Part shown: positions 1 to 9,991 of the stretch, one piece after another | Numbering within the stretch: the first letter of the stretch is position 1 | Layout: every line of letters starts with the position of its first letter | Source: Debaryomyces hansenii CBS767 | Lineage: Eukaryota > Ascomycota > Pichiomycetes > Serinales > Debaryomycetaceae | Length of the DNA: 64,000 nucleotides | Direction of reading: 5' to 3' | NCBI RefSeq assembly: GCF_000006445.2 | Contig: NC_006048.2 | Span: 868,001 to 932,000, forward strand | The notes under the pieces: generated by a model | The model's database searches: none | Told to the model about the DNA's origin: nothing | Seen by the model: the letters and a program-made list of their open reading frames with translations, nothing else | Made by a program: the position numbers and the translations under genes

Positions 1-2
1 AC

Positions 3-551
3 CAAAGGGCAAAGACCGACAGAGAAGTCTACACCAATTTTGGACACAACTCAGGAAGTGGTTTCGCTTTCGGCAGCGAGAGTTCCAATTCTTCGATGCT
101 TGAAAAATCGTCGCTCGGCTCCGTGTCAAGCCTCCACATGCTATCTCGACACAATTCGCTTCTCCAGCTACAACACGACAATGACACCAGTACATTATCC
201 AATTCGCAACAAGGCAGGTCCTATAGAAATGCTATTAGCGACAATAAGTCCAACAGAGGCTCTATGTTCATCAGTCCGGTACTAGAGCTCATGAACACAA
301 AATCCAACTCTCAATTGGAATTACCACTTTATCATAAAAATGCCTCCCAAACGTTCAACAGCAGTCTGGCATCGCTTATACAAAACCCGGCCATGATGGA
401 TTCCCCTATAAACGATTTCCAACCAACCAGGGATCACACTAATGGCTCTTCCCCAGACATGCTGCTGGTACAAACGCAATTGCATCCCCAGCAACCACAA
501 TCAAAGCTCAAGAGACCGCCTTCCATGGTGTTGGACAACTTAATTAACTAA
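3..551 (+). CDS. Ser/Asn-rich protein of unknown function, 3' part only
   Basis: The reading frame is open from the left window edge to a TAA at 549-551, so only about 182 C-terminal residues are visible and the true start lies outside. The product is hydrophilic and rich in Ser, Asn, Gln and Leu. It has no predicted membrane segment and no recognisable fold. Low-complexity tails of this kind are typical of yeast transcription factors and signalling regulators, but nothing here identifies the family. The last residues (RPPSMVLDNLIN) look like a possible short conserved motif. An internal Met at position 96 could be mistaken for the start; the upstream codons in the same frame have the same composition, so the frame clearly continues leftwards. 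Confidence 0.7.
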   Translation, partial: QRAKTDREVYTNFGHNSGSGFAFGSESSNSSMLEKSSLGSVSSLHMLSRHNSLLQLQHDNDTSTLSNSQQGRSYRNAISDNKSNRGSMFISPVLELMNTKSNSQLELPLYHKNASQTFNSSLASLIQNPAMMDSPINDFQPTRDHTNGSSPDMLLVQTQLHPQQPQSKLKRPPSMVLDNLIN

Positions 552-861
552 ACGTTAGTATCTAATGATGTATTTTATAGAATTATAACCTTAATAGACG
601 ATATAGAAGTGAAAGACGTGATCGACGTAATCGACGTAATAGTACATATGGAACCTTCCGTAGCATGGAATATTCGATAATTACACAAAATCGTCCGGGG
701 GGCAGGGTCACCCCTTAGGCCGGCAGAACCAATGATCACCACCGACACCTATCTTTAACAATGAAAAGTAAGTCTATTTAAAAGCTAAGGTTCATCCAAT
801 TCATTTACCGTTAACCATTGAGGATATTTATACGATTTAGAACCAAAAGAAACAAGAATAA
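552..861. other. Intergenic region between two same-strand genes
   Basis: A 310-base spacer holding the terminator of the left gene and the promoter of the next. It contains a short direct repeat of GTAATCGAC type near 617-636 and A/T-rich DNA before the ATG at 862. I see no RNA gene or additional ORF. Confidence 0.5.
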
Positions 862-1563
862 ATGCTTACAAGAACAATAAATAGAACCGTGGCTTCTTAC
901 TCCACTAAAAGGTTATTACATTCTAGTTTGCCTAGATTTGTCAAGAATGATGATTCGACCATTGATAACTACAGAATGCCATCACAGACTTCAATTAACG
1001 AGTGGGAATTCAAATACGATTTCATTCCAAAGGTAGCTGAGCCAAAGATTCCCCCAGTTTCCCGAGAAGCCATTAAGCAAGATATAGCTAACGAGAAAAA
1101 GGTTCAGGTTGAAAAAGAGATGTTGAACCTGGAAGTCGTCTCTGTTAAGGCAGAGGCCAACGATGCACCAGTGTTACATGGCGGTGAAGCTGTCAAGGCG
1201 GAACCGGAATTCTTACAAGATAGAGGATCTACGCCGGTGGACGCTTCGTACGCCACGCCTAGAGAATCGGCCAAACCTTCGAAGCCTGCCAACAGAGGAA
1301 AATACCTTCAAACTTCGATTAACCCTCAGATCAACCAGTCCGAGGTTGTCAATATGGGAGCCAATGAAGTGGACCATAAGTCGTCCGATGTTAAGCAAGA
1401 AAGGGTCGTAGATGACGTTGAGCACGACAACTTACATACCCTGGGCCAGGAAAATGCCAACAAATCTAGCACTAGCTTTGGCGTGCCATTAGCATTGCTT
1501 GGTGTAGGTGCTGGTGGTTACTACTACTATAAATCTTCAGATTCCGATTCTCAAAAGAAATAG
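862..1563 (+). CDS. Probable mitochondrial membrane protein, uncharacterised (233 aa)
   Basis: The N-terminus (MLTRTINRTVASYSTKRLLH) is basic, hydroxylated and free of acidic residues, as expected for a mitochondrial presequence. The middle (about residues 40-205) is charged and probably disordered. Near the C-terminus (about residues 208-224) there is a short Gly-rich hydrophobic stretch ending in four tyrosines (GVGAGGYYYYKSS), which could be a single membrane span. This suggests an inner-membrane protein with its bulk in the matrix or intermembrane space. I do not recognise the family. It is followed by convergent MIX17, 111 bases away, and the next genes are also mitochondrial. The start is the first ATG after an upstream A-rich leader. 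Confidence 0.75.
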   Translation: MLTRTINRTVASYSTKRLLHSSLPRFVKNDDSTIDNYRMPSQTSINEWEFKYDFIPKVAEPKIPPVSREAIKQDIANEKKVQVEKEMLNLEVVSVKAEANDAPVLHGGEAVKAEPEFLQDRGSTPVDASYATPRESAKPSKPANRGKYLQTSINPQINQSEVVNMGANEVDHKSSDVKQERVVDDVEHDNLHTLGQENANKSSTSFGVPLALLGVGAGGYYYYKSSDSDSQKK

Positions 1564-1674
1564 ACTTGTTATTAATAAATAACTACTTATGACAATACAT
1601 ATTCATATATATTATAAGTTTATTTGTATTTGCCTCTTTGTATTTACATGACTTTAAACGTGAATTCGATCCAT

Positions 1675-2109
1675 CTAATATGGTCTAGCAGCCTCTTGAC
1701 AAGCCTTTAATTGTTGCAAGTAGTATTCACAGGTTTGCATGTTACCGCTATTTTCTTCTAAACATCTGGTGAAGTTTCTGGCGTCAGCATCACAGTGTCT
1801 GGCTTGTTCTTGGTATTGCAGTTGTTGACCAGCTTGGGCAAGTTGTTGTTGGTCATGTTCAACTGGAGCCGCAGATGATGAACCTCCGAACATAGAGGTT
1901 ATACCAGCACCTAATGTATGTCCAATAGTAGAACCGACGGCAACACCAGCTGCTGTGGAGGCCATTTGTCCAAATAAACCTGGTCCTTGTTGGCTTTGTT
2001 GAACAGGACGGGACGCAGCTGGGGCTGATTGGTATGGAGCAGCACTGGCAGTGTGGGCCGATCTGGATTGGGATCTTTGAGTTGGAGCGGATCTTCTTTG
2101 TCTAGCCAT
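1675..2109 (-). CDS. MIX17: Twin CX9C mitochondrial intermembrane-space protein Mix17 (CHCHD2/10 family)
   Basis: A 144-residue protein with an N-terminal Arg/Ser/Ala/Gln-rich segment and a central Gly/Ala hydrophobic stretch (about residues 49-70: MASTAAGVAVGSTIGHTLGA). The C-terminal CHCH domain has two CX9C motifs: CDADARNFTRC and CEYYLQQLKAC. This order matches yeast Mix17 and human CHCHD2/CHCHD10, which are oxidised by Mia40 in the intermembrane space and affect respiration and cristae. The size is close to the roughly 156 residues of the budding yeast protein. The gene is convergent with the upstream mitochondrial protein gene and divergent from the J-protein gene. Confidence 0.95.
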   Translation of the reverse strand: MARQRRSAPTQRSQSRSAHTASAAPYQSAPAASRPVQQSQQGPGLFGQMASTAAGVAVGSTIGHTLGAGITSMFGGSSSAAPVEHDQQQLAQAGQQLQYQEQARHCDADARNFTRCLEENSGNMQTCEYYLQQLKACQEAARPY

Positions 2110-2389
2110 TTTATTTAAAGTATAATTAGTTTTTGAATGTACTACAAATAAAGAACTTATTATTGGTGTATATAGTGTTCACGTAATTCGCTAGTGGCGA
2201 CTAGAGAGAATTTTGGAGAAGATGAAAAAAATACGTTTGGTACACACACGCCGAAAATACCATTTATCGGAATCATCAGTACTACTAGCGAACGAAGTCA
2301 AGCAGTCAGTACATCCTTCCAGCAATTAATAAGGAGAAACCGTGAATTAATAGATTTAGTAACAAGGACACGGAACGAAAAGCTGGATA

Positions 2390-3313
2390 ATGTTTTTGTG
2401 CAAACCAGGATGTCAAATGAGGGTTAATACCATGGGGTTGGGAATGAAATGTGGGTTTTCGACGTCTGGTTTAAGATTGCAAAATGTACAACCAAACTAT
2501 TATGAAGTATTAGAATTGCCACATTCGGCATCCATTCGGGAGATTAAGACCCAATTCAAGAAGCTAAGCAAGAAATACCATCCTGATTTGAATACCCATT
2601 TGACGAACGACGACAAGAAGGCCAATAGTGATAAGTTTGTGACGATCGTCAATGCATATGATACCTTAAAAGATATGAAAAAGAAGAAAAATTATGATTT
2701 GTCGTTGAAGTCTAGTGGACAGTTGCATAATAAGAATGGAAGTGCCACCAGAAGGAACCAGGAATGGCACAATAAGTATTATGGGGAAGCAAAGTACTAC
2801 TCCAAATCTAATGCGTATTCGAAATCGTCCTATAGTGCATCTGGGTTGAATACAAAGAGACATAAGGTACGTCATGATAACGATTTTCAGAACAATTCTT
2901 CGTTCTCAGGAGAACATCGCAATTATGGTGATAAGCATGGTGTTCCGCATTTCAACTACAACGAGCATTTATTGAAGCATTTGAAATTCGAGCAGAGAAT
3001 TATCAACAGACAGCTAACAGACGATGACAGAGAGGCAATCATGAGACAGCTCAGCAAATCGGGAGATCTTAAAAATATGAGTGAAGAGTTGATCACGAAG
3101 CATTTGATGAGACAAGTTCATCATACGAAAAACCGGGCAAACTCAGCAGGACTGGGACAATGGGGGACGCCAGGATCGAGCACGAATACGCAAAGCAGGA
3201 ATCCGTACATGTACCATGGCCCGCAAGATGATAGCGAGGGGTTGAAAATAACAATACTTTGCTTAGGGGCTGGGGGATCCCTATATCTTTTATACCAAGC
3301 ATTTTTTAGTTAA
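2390..3313 (+). CDS. JID1: J-domain (Hsp40) co-chaperone, JID1-like, probably mitochondrial
   Basis: The J domain covers about residues 38-105. It starts with NYYEVLELP and contains the invariant HPD tripeptide in KKYHPDLNTH, then the helix III/IV region ending in YDL. A Lys/Asn/Ser-rich linker follows, and a hydrophobic C-terminal segment (about residues 285-306, LKITILCLGAGGSLYLLY) could anchor the protein in a membrane. In budding yeast the similar-sized Jid1 is a mitochondrial Hsp70 partner. The N-terminus is Cys/Met-rich; Met10, Met15 or Met19 would give a cleaner presequence (KCGFSTSGLRLQ), so the start is uncertain by up to 18 codons. Assignment to JID1 rather than another mitochondrial J protein rests on size and architecture. 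Confidence 0.75.
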   Translation: MFLCKPGCQMRVNTMGLGMKCGFSTSGLRLQNVQPNYYEVLELPHSASIREIKTQFKKLSKKYHPDLNTHLTNDDKKANSDKFVTIVNAYDTLKDMKKKKNYDLSLKSSGQLHNKNGSATRRNQEWHNKYYGEAKYYSKSNAYSKSSYSASGLNTKRHKVRHDNDFQNNSSFSGEHRNYGDKHGVPHFNYNEHLLKHLKFEQRIINRQLTDDDREAIMRQLSKSGDLKNMSEELITKHLMRQVHHTKNRANSAGLGQWGTPGSSTNTQSRNPYMYHGPQDDSEGLKITILCLGAGGSLYLLYQAFFS

Positions 3314-3603
3314 TTCATCAGGTTTATAGATTTACAATATAATATATTAAAATATGAAATGTAAGTAAGGATTTACGAATTATATATTCTAATGTATATA
3401 AGACAAAAATCAAACTAGGATGAAAAATAAATGATTATAAGCAAGGAACCAATAATAAAGTAAACCGAGTATGATTCCTTGTTTTATTGGTGTTTATACA
3501 TGTCTCTGTAATCTTAAAAAGGAAACGAATATATTACTGCTAATTCGTGAATCAACAAATGCATCATGAATGGTTTATTTTGTAGTTACTTAACCCAGAG
3601 AGC

Positions 3604-5052
3604 CTAACGATCGACTTCACCGAAGACTAAATCCATGGTACCAATGATAGCAACAGCATCAGCTAATAAGTTACCTCTGGAAATATGGTCAAATGCTCCC
3701 AAGTGAGCAAAACCTGGAGCTCTGATTTTACATCTATAAGGTCTTTCAGAACCGTCGGAAACAACATAAACGGCCATTTCACCCTTTGGTGCTTCAATAG
3801 CAGTATAAGTTTCACCTTGTGGAACAGCATAACCCTTGGTATATAACAAGAAATGGTGGATTAATGCTTCCATATCTTCTTTCATCATACTTCTTGGTGG
3901 CGCAGAGACCTTAAAGTCTTCAGTCTTGATAGGACCATTTGGCATATCGTTGATACATTGGTAGATAATTCTCAAGGATTGTCTAAATTCAGCCATTCTG
4001 ATTAAGTAACGGTCGTAACAATCACCGTTCATACCCACAGCGACATCAAAGTCAACCAATTCGTAAGCATCATAAGGTTGCGCCTTTCTGATATCGTATG
4101 GAATACCTGAACCTCTCAACATGACACCAGATAACGAGTAGTTTAAGGCGTCTTCGGCGGTGACCACACCTACATCCTTGGTTCTGGCAGCCCAAATACG
4201 GTTATCGGTGATCAATTCTTCGGTTTCATCAATTCTATCACCGAATTGAGTAGCCCACATGTAAATATCGTCCAATAAACCGACAGGCATATCTTGCGAA
4301 ACACCACCTGGTCTAACGTAGTTACTGTGTAAACGAGCACCGGAAACACGCTCGTAGAATTCCATCAACTTTTCTCTTTCTTCGAAACCCCACAAGAACG
4401 GAGTCAAACCACCGACATCCATAATATGCGACAATACCGACATACAATGATTCAAGATTCTGGTGATTTCCCCAAACAAAGTTCTAATGTACTTGGCCCT
4501 GAGTGGAACCTCAATGTTCAACAACTTTTCCACAGCTAATGCAAACACTAATTCGTTGGTCATCATGGAAACATAATCCAATCTATCAAAGTATGGTATG
4601 GCTTGCATGTATGTCTTGGACTCAATCAACTTTTCTGTACCTCTGTGTAACAACCCAACGTGTGGATCGGCCCTGACAATTTCTTCCCCGTGTAATTCCA
4701 AAATCAATCTCAACACACCGTGAGCTGCTGGATGCTGAGGCCCGAAGTTGATGGTGAAATGTCTGATCTTGGTGTTTTGCTTCTCAACGTGCTTAGGGTC
4801 GTCGTCTCTTCCCCACGTCATGTCTACCTCGTCCATCGACTCGGTGAACGTCGTCTTACCAAACGTACCTGGCTCGTCCGAGTATCTCTGTGCATCTCTG
4901 CCTAACGCATGCTTAAAAGGCTTAACATTGGATTCGTCATTTACAGCTGCATTCAATCTTGAAAAATTGCTGAAAGCCCTTGATGAAAGGGACCCATGTC
5001 TAGCTCTAGAAGCAAGACGAACCGAATTACTTATATTCTTGACTCTCAACAT
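3604..5052 (-). CDS. NUCM: NADH:ubiquinone oxidoreductase (complex I) 49-kDa subunit
   Basis: A 482-residue protein whose first 30-35 residues form a Ser/Arg/Ala-rich presequence. The conserved core begins at [11 protein letters not shown] (residues 102-112), followed by the 49-kDa signature [10 protein letters not shown] (135-144) and [10 protein letters not shown] (153-162). In this family the Tyr of the last motif (Tyr160 here) lines the quinone-binding pocket. The chain ends normally with [12 protein letters not shown]. The subunit sits in the peripheral arm of complex I at the inner mitochondrial membrane and helps form the ubiquinone site. Its presence rules out Saccharomyces-type yeasts, which lost complex I, and fits CTG-clade yeasts. 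Four CCAAT boxes lie 120-225 bases upstream. Confidence 0.98.
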   Translation of the reverse strand: MLRVKNISNSVRLASRARHGSLSSRAFSNFSRLNAAVNDESNVKPFKHALGRDAQRYSDEPGTFGKTTFTESMDEVDMTWGRDDDPKHVEKQNTKIRHFTINFGPQHPAAHGVLRLILELHGEEIVRADPHVGLLHRGTEKLIESKTYMQAIPYFDRLDYVSMMTNELVFALAVEKLLNIEVPLRAKYIRTLFGEITRILNHCMSVLSHIMDVGGLTPFLWGFEEREKLMEFYERVSGARLHSNYVRPGGVSQDMPVGLLDDIYMWATQFGDRIDETEELITDNRIWAARTKDVGVVTAEDALNYSLSGVMLRGSGIPYDIRKAQPYDAYELVDFDVAVGMNGDCYDRYLIRMAEFRQSLRIIYQCINDMPNGPIKTEDFKVSAPPRSMMKEDMEALIHHFLLYTKGYAVPQGETYTAIEAPKGEMAVYVVSDGSERPYRCKIRAPGFAHLGAFDHISRGNLLADAVAIIGTMDLVFGEVDR

Positions 5053-5723
5053 GTTCAGTCTACCTTATATACTGCCCAATACAATTAGAACTATTAGAAA
5101 AGTCTGTATTTCTGATTACTAGTGTTATGCGTATAAAAAATTGTATTTGAATGTCAATATTACTATAATGTCATTGGATGAAAAATTGGTGCGCACAAAA
5201 TCCACGATTGGTGCATTGATGGGTGCAGGGATGTATATAAAAAAATTGATTGCATCACATGAGATGTCACGCGATTGGGACGATGACGATGACGATGACG
5301 GTGTGTATCTACCGGTCTAGACCCCGCTCATCTACGTCAGCACCGAGTGCATGGATGTCCACTGCGCACCATACCCGCTCTTATTTATTTGCCGGCAACG
5401 GACGCGAAACCGTCAGACCCGGTTGTCTGCGCGTGAAGACATACCTCAAGCCAGAGAAGAAGAACAAACCGAATATGAGAAAAAAACTGGCTGAACATCG
5501 AGCCTGCACATAGCCCTATCATTATATAACCAGCGCACTTTGCTGTTTTTCATAGTATTGTCAGTAGTATAACGCTAACATACAAAGGAAAAGTGAGCAC
5601 TATAGGTCTCTTAACTGTGATATTATAGTAAGCATAGCATAATTAGTAGTGATCGGTAAAGAGGTATATATCGCAAGTATTGAAGCAACTTATTACACTT
5701 ATAGTGATAGCGACAGAGTAATT
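5053..5723. other. Divergent promoter region between NUCM and the 5724 gene
   Basis: A 671-base shared upstream region. It holds the CCAAT cluster, a GAC/GAT trinucleotide run near 5279-5299, a G+C-richer patch at 5310-5420 and a TATA-like element (ATTATATAA) at 5521-5529 on the side of the plus-strand gene. Open frames here have low-complexity or unconvincing translations, and I do not call them genes. Confidence 0.5.
5173..5278 (-). promoter_or_regulatory. Cluster of four CCAAT boxes upstream of the complex I gene
   Basis: On the minus strand CCAAT occurs at 5173-5177, 5185-5189, 5207-5211 and 5274-5278, about 120 to 225 bases upstream of the NUCM start. Two copies share the eight-base context GCACCAAT. 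CCAAT is the binding site of the Hap2/3/4/5 complex, which activates respiratory genes in yeasts. The motif is short, so only the clustering and the respiratory target make it credible. Confidence 0.5.
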
Positions 5724-6257
5724 ATGGCAGGAGAAGCAGCATTTAATATGAATTTCGCATCTAAAAGAAAAAGAGAAGAGGTGGAACCAGACACCAAAAA
5801 AGTGAAAAATTTTATAAACGAAAAGGAGAGACAAGAGTTCAGCAGCTCGAATGAGTGGCCTGTTTACAACCATCCGGACGGGGGAATAGTGAAGATTACG
5901 CCGTGGGGGTCTGTGAGACAATATATGGATGCCAGCGGGAACACGGTGACGAAGTTTGAAGACATGAATTTTCAGGATATATCGTTTGCGAACAGCCACC
6001 AGACGGCGAATGTGTACGAGATGCCATCGACGCCGGTGTCGATGAACCAGAACTCGAACAATTATTCGTCGCCATCGATGTATGATGTGGATGGCATCAA
6101 GTTGAGTCCGAGCGACGAGGCAGAAAACTACGTGATAAACGGGTACGGCAGGCTGCAGGGCAATGGGGCCCAGCAGCAGCAATTCCAGCAGGAGCACGAG
6201 AATTATTTTGGCATGGAAGACCATGATTTGGAATACGACGAAATGGTCAAAATCTAG
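5724..6257 (+). CDS. Small hydrophilic protein with nuclear-localisation-like motif, unknown function (177 aa)
   Basis: The start is placed at the ATG at 5724; the frame is open further upstream, but only to a GTG. Residues 14-19 (KRKREE) followed by DTKKVKNF resemble a bipartite nuclear-localisation signal. A short region about residues 34-60 (SSNEWPVYNHPDGGIVKITP) is the most globular-looking part. The C-terminal third is rich in Asn, Ser and Gln and ends in an acidic segment (EDHDLEYDEMV). No membrane segment is seen. I do not recognise the family; a transcription or chromatin-linked role is only suggested by composition. The 3' half is unusually rich in G/C-ending codons compared with its neighbours. 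Confidence 0.7.
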   Translation: MAGEAAFNMNFASKRKREEVEPDTKKVKNFINEKERQEFSSSNEWPVYNHPDGGIVKITPWGSVRQYMDASGNTVTKFEDMNFQDISFANSHQTANVYEMPSTPVSMNQNSNNYSSPSMYDVDGIKLSPSDEAENYVINGYGRLQGNGAQQQQFQQEHENYFGMEDHDLEYDEMVKI

Positions 6258-7026
6258 TCATCGCCGGCGAGCGGTGAGTAGCATCTATCTAGATTGTACT
6301 TATATTGTATATTAGCTAATAAAATTACTACTTTTTTAAGACTAGCGGAGGGAAATTTGATCTGGATTGATTGATTCAAAATGAGAGTAATTCAATTTTT
6401 GTAGTGACAGCGGTCTTCGGCCGCGTTGAATAAGTATACTTTGTTTAGACTCTGGCGTCCTACGAGGCCACCACTAATAAGCTCTAATGGCTTATCAAGA
6501 ATATAAAATAAGTGTGAATAAGTCCAGAAGTTTTTAAATGATAAATTCGTGGCATGCGGAATTAGAGGTTATTGATGGGTTATTTATCTAATGAGAAAGT
6601 TTCATGTAGTTAGTGATACCTATATATTACATCAACCATTGTATCATTGCAATCTGTATTACAGAGACGTAGCGGATAATTATAGCTATCAAGATTTTTA
6701 CTGGAGATGGAGTGTTTTGAGATTGAATCGTAAAATTGATTCAACAGTCGTAGGTTGGAACCATAGTAGAAAGTTCGTGTATACCTATAACTGATGTCTT
6801 AGCTACTATTCTTCTACTATATTGCATTAATAAATAAAGTCTAATATTGAATCGTATAATCAAACATTGTAAATTCAAATCTTTTACAGCATACTTGGTT
6901 ACTTCGATTGAAACATGTCACTTATTGGATTGTTATGACGTACTCAAAGGTAAGATGTTCAATATCTGCCTATTCTAATACACGGAGTCTAATTATTAAT
7001 CTATCGTGAATATAATGTATGTAATG
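6258..7026. other. Intergenic region between convergent genes
   Basis: A 769-base spacer between two 3' ends. A 67-codon open frame at 6591-6794 has no recognisable feature and is probably chance. I see no tRNA or repeat. The spacer is long for a purely terminator-containing region in this window. Confidence 0.4.
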
Positions 7027-8490
7027 CTAATGTGCAAGGCTTACCAAACCTTTCAGGTCGATAACAAAGTTCTTGCTACAATTGGACTGTTGGGGTTGCT
7101 TTTTCAACACCTTACTTATGCCCCAAGATGCGTTGTCTAATGCCGATGATGAAATGAAGATATTTTTAGAGGACGCGTTTTGCTGACTAGGACTGAGATA
7201 TTGCTTGTAATTGGATACGGTGACATCCAATCCACACCATTTGTCGAAAGAGTTTAAATCAGGAATGCAGTTTGAAATGTACTGTTTTTCAACAGTTGTA
7301 GCGAATACCTTATCATACGACACAAGACTGAATTTGTTAATGTTTTTGTTATATCTGTTGTTGGGTATCGTAGAAATATCGGTAGATGTAGAACCCACCG
7401 ATTCACGCCTTTCATTGGAAAAGACGGAATATGGGGTATTGGAACCCAGTGACACGGTCGATACATCAGCATAGTCACTATTTTCCAGTATTATATGCTT
7501 TGGTGAGTGAGAATTGAAGGGATCAGTGAAATATGTTAAATCGTGATCTTCAGATGCCATGCCGAGCATTGCTGCAGCTTCTGTAGCCGCCAACAAGTTA
7601 TTATTACGGCTATTCCGTGACGGTATGCTCTTTAATTTTGTCACACTTCTATTTTCCAACGGAGAACTCAAGTCCTTTGCTATACTTAAAGCTCTGAACC
7701 AATGTAACATCCCATAGAACGACCAAAATTGCAAGAGCATCTGCTTCAATTCAATTCTGACTCTCAAGGTGTTCTTGTACTTTACCAATGTAGAAATGTT
7801 GTGCTTATTTATGTGACTTTTGTCTTCTTTATACATAGACGATACTAGGTGATTTAAAGAGGGTGCTTCCCCAACATACATGTTATTTAATGTGTACGAT
7901 GCAATTTGGTTTCCTTGAAATTTTGTTTTGAATATGCTGTATTCGGTAGCCGATCTGGTAGGCTCAAAAAGCATACGATTTTCCTTGATAAGCTCATAGT
8001 ATTGCGAAATGCTCTTATTCAACACCTTGCTGTATTTGGATTTGTGCCACAGGCTTTTCCACTTGGTCGACGTAGATTGTTTCAAGTCATCTACCTCTCC
8101 CTGATATGCATCATTCCACATCTCGTCCAAGTCATCATCACCGTCATTATTCATTTTTTCATTTTGTACTATTTGCATCACGTCATTCAATTGATTTGAA
8201 TCGTTGTATAAGGCCACAATGAGTTCTAACACCTTTTTTTCAACCTTCAAGTCATATATATTCAACTGAGTTGAATTAATTTCTAACAACACCGGTTTCC
8301 ACGATCTGTTTCCATTATTGTAGTGATATGGGCTCGAAAACTCCGTTTTAATCAATGATAATCCGAAATATTCGAGAGAAGGCTCATATTGCGGTAATGG
8401 CTCGCTAGGAGCCGTATATATAGGTAACCCTTCGCTATTTTCTTGATCATAATAGCCAGGTACCTCGCTGGTCATTATGTACTTAGACAT
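7027..8490 (-). CDS. Uncharacterised protein, probable PH-like domain (YHR131C/YNL144C-like)
   Basis: A 487-residue protein. After a short N-terminal region with a Pro/Tyr motif (SEPLPQYEPS, about residues 29-38) comes a segment containing GNRSWKPVLLEINSTQLNIY (residues 60-79). This has the look of the first strands of a PH domain, followed by a long acidic insert (about 110-135). From about 260 to 290 there is a second conserved-looking part (LLQFWSFYGMLHWFRALSIA), likely the PH C-terminal helix. The remainder is Ser/Asn-rich. The arrangement resembles budding yeast YHR131C and YNL144C from memory. A lipid- or membrane-binding regulatory role is only inferred. The start is the ATG at 8490, 12 nucleotides before a second in-frame Met. 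Confidence 0.6.
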   Translation of the reverse strand: MSKYIMTSEVPGYYDQENSEGLPIYTAPSEPLPQYEPSLEYFGLSLIKTEFSSPYHYNNGNRSWKPVLLEINSTQLNIYDLKVEKKVLELIVALYNDSNQLNDVMQIVQNEKMNNDGDDDLDEMWNDAYQGEVDDLKQSTSTKWKSLWHKSKYSKVLNKSISQYYELIKENRMLFEPTRSATEYSIFKTKFQGNQIASYTLNNMYVGEAPSLNHLVSSMYKEDKSHINKHNISTLVKYKNTLRVRIELKQMLLQFWSFYGMLHWFRALSIAKDLSSPLENRSVTKLKSIPSRNSRNNNLLAATEAAAMLGMASEDHDLTYFTDPFNSHSPKHIILENSDYADVSTVSLGSNTPYSVFSNERRESVGSTSTDISTIPNNRYNKNINKFSLVSYDKVFATTVEKQYISNCIPDLNSFDKWCGLDVTVSNYKQYLSPSQQNASSKNIFISSSALDNASWGISKVLKKQPQQSNCSKNFVIDLKGLVSLAH

Positions 8491-9777
8491 CCTATATTAT
8501 GTTAGTTTGAGTCTACGACATAGAAAGAAATCTACTAGGATACTCATAGGCATATCCACCCACCATGGTATAACAATAATATTGTTCTGTACCCCATGAA
8601 ATGTAGGATGCGATACTTACTAATTTAGTATTCTCAACGTTGTTCTTTAGTATATTGGGAATACAAGAATCTAACCAATAAATATTAAATTTGGAGTAAT
8701 TTTACATTTCTCCAATATAATTATTATTTATATATATATACTTTTGGTATATACGACTGCTAAGAAAATAGATCATTGAACATGCGATATGTCCGGACCG
8801 AGATATGCGCGAGCATACGGATGACCATGAATTTGCGAAGTTTTTGCCAAATTTTCTTCTCATTAAGTACGAGTAGAGCTTATTAATCCTGGTTGCTTAT
8901 TATATGCCTACTATGATTGGTACATAAATCGTATCCAGTTATCAGTTGACATGGCAATGAAGTTACATTATCGTGATAATAATACTTTAGTGACAAAAGC
9001 CTATAACCGCCTATCTCTGACATAGATATATACCACTTGTAAAAGCTTGCGTGGTATTCACTATGCTAATTCTCTAAGCGAGGGTAGCTTATAGGGTATT
9101 ATCAGTGGAGAATATGGCGGGGACTTTTTGAAGAAGGTTAAAACTTACACAAAATGCGCAAAATTGAGATAGTTGAAGCGTCTCAGTTCATTCATCTGTC
9201 ATAATACAATACTTGTGGGGATGATGAAGACCTTATTGGTGGTTTAAAACAATATGTATAACTCGCAAATTGTAATGTGGTATATATATGTTTAAACTAC
9301 TATGCCTCTTTGATGGGGGCAGTGCATTGCAGTATGTATTCAAATAGCAAGTTAAATAAACGAAAGCTTGATTTAAAAGAGTTATTATAGGAAGACGATC
9401 CGAATAGCAATGATTGAATTTGTATTAGTGAAATTGAGCACTCTGGTTCTATGCAAATATACAAGCATATATATAGCAGTAAGTGAGCTATGTTCGTTGG
9501 TCCTGTAGATGCTGCTTCAAGTTACATTCCATGTAAGGTATCATTCTTGGAGCTAACGCTTAATATACTATTTAGGATCTAACCTTTTAGCTTGATATTA
9601 ATGCCAACTAGCTAATTTGCTATTTAGTTCCCACGTCCCTTGATCTCCTATTGCTACTCGTAAGGATATTCCCTCTTAGTTATAGATTTTAATACTGGAA
9701 TAAAACACTGAAACATTCGGTTATTACAATTATATCTGTTACATCTTCATATACAGAAATGAGAACGTTAAGAATAG
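8491..9777. other. Long intergenic region upstream of tRNA-Ala
   Basis: About 1.29 kb of A+T-rich DNA holding the promoter of the PH-like gene. I searched for tRNA A/B boxes, box C/D signatures and transposon ends by eye and saw nothing convincing. A 34-codon frame near 8780 is chance-sized. The length leaves room for a non-coding RNA, but I cannot support one. Confidence 0.4.
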
Positions 9778-9850
9778 GGGCGTGTGGCGTAGTTGGTAGC
9801 GCGTCTGCCTTGCAAGCAGAAGGTCACTGGTTCGATTCCTGTCTCGTCCA
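9778..9850 (+). tRNA. tRNA-Ala (anticodon TGC)
   Basis: A 73-nt cloverleaf with no intron. The acceptor stem is GGGCGTG paired with CTCGTCC and discriminator A. It includes the G3-T70 wobble pair that alanyl-tRNA synthetase recognises. The anticodon stem is TCTGC/GCAGA with loop CTTGCAA, giving anticodon TGC. A box (TGGCGTAGTTGG) and B box (GGTTCGATTCC) are present for RNA polymerase III. The T stem reads ACTGG/CCTGT, which leaves a T-T mismatch at its central pair. No CCA is encoded. An eight-T run follows as terminator. Confidence 0.96.
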
Positions 9851-9853
9851 TTC

Positions 9854-9861
9854 TTTTTTTT
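9854..9861 (+). terminator. RNA polymerase III oligo-T terminator of tRNA-Ala
   Basis: Eight consecutive T residues begin four bases after the tRNA discriminator base, the normal Pol III stop signal. Confidence 0.85.
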
Positions 9862-9991
9862 GAGAATCTCTACAATTTTGGAGATATTTAATGCTGTGAT
9901 CAATACAGTTATACTTTACTCTTGACACATGAATGAAGTTCAGTGATACTTGTTTATTCTGAGATAACAGTAATACTTACTAATATATATA

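Noticed and set aside
2194..2427. 77-codon frame upstream of the J-protein gene
   Set aside because: It starts at GTG, overlaps the J-protein start and shows no domain. A eukaryotic gene here should start at ATG.
6591..6794. 67-codon frame in the gap after the 5724 gene
   Set aside because: ATG start but no recognisable feature, and the size is within what chance gives in 770 bases of A+T-rich DNA.
8491..9777. Possible snoRNA or transposon LTR in the long gap before the tRNA
   Set aside because: An ATGATGA box-C-like sequence near 9221 has no matching CTGA box at a usable distance, and I found no paired terminal repeats.
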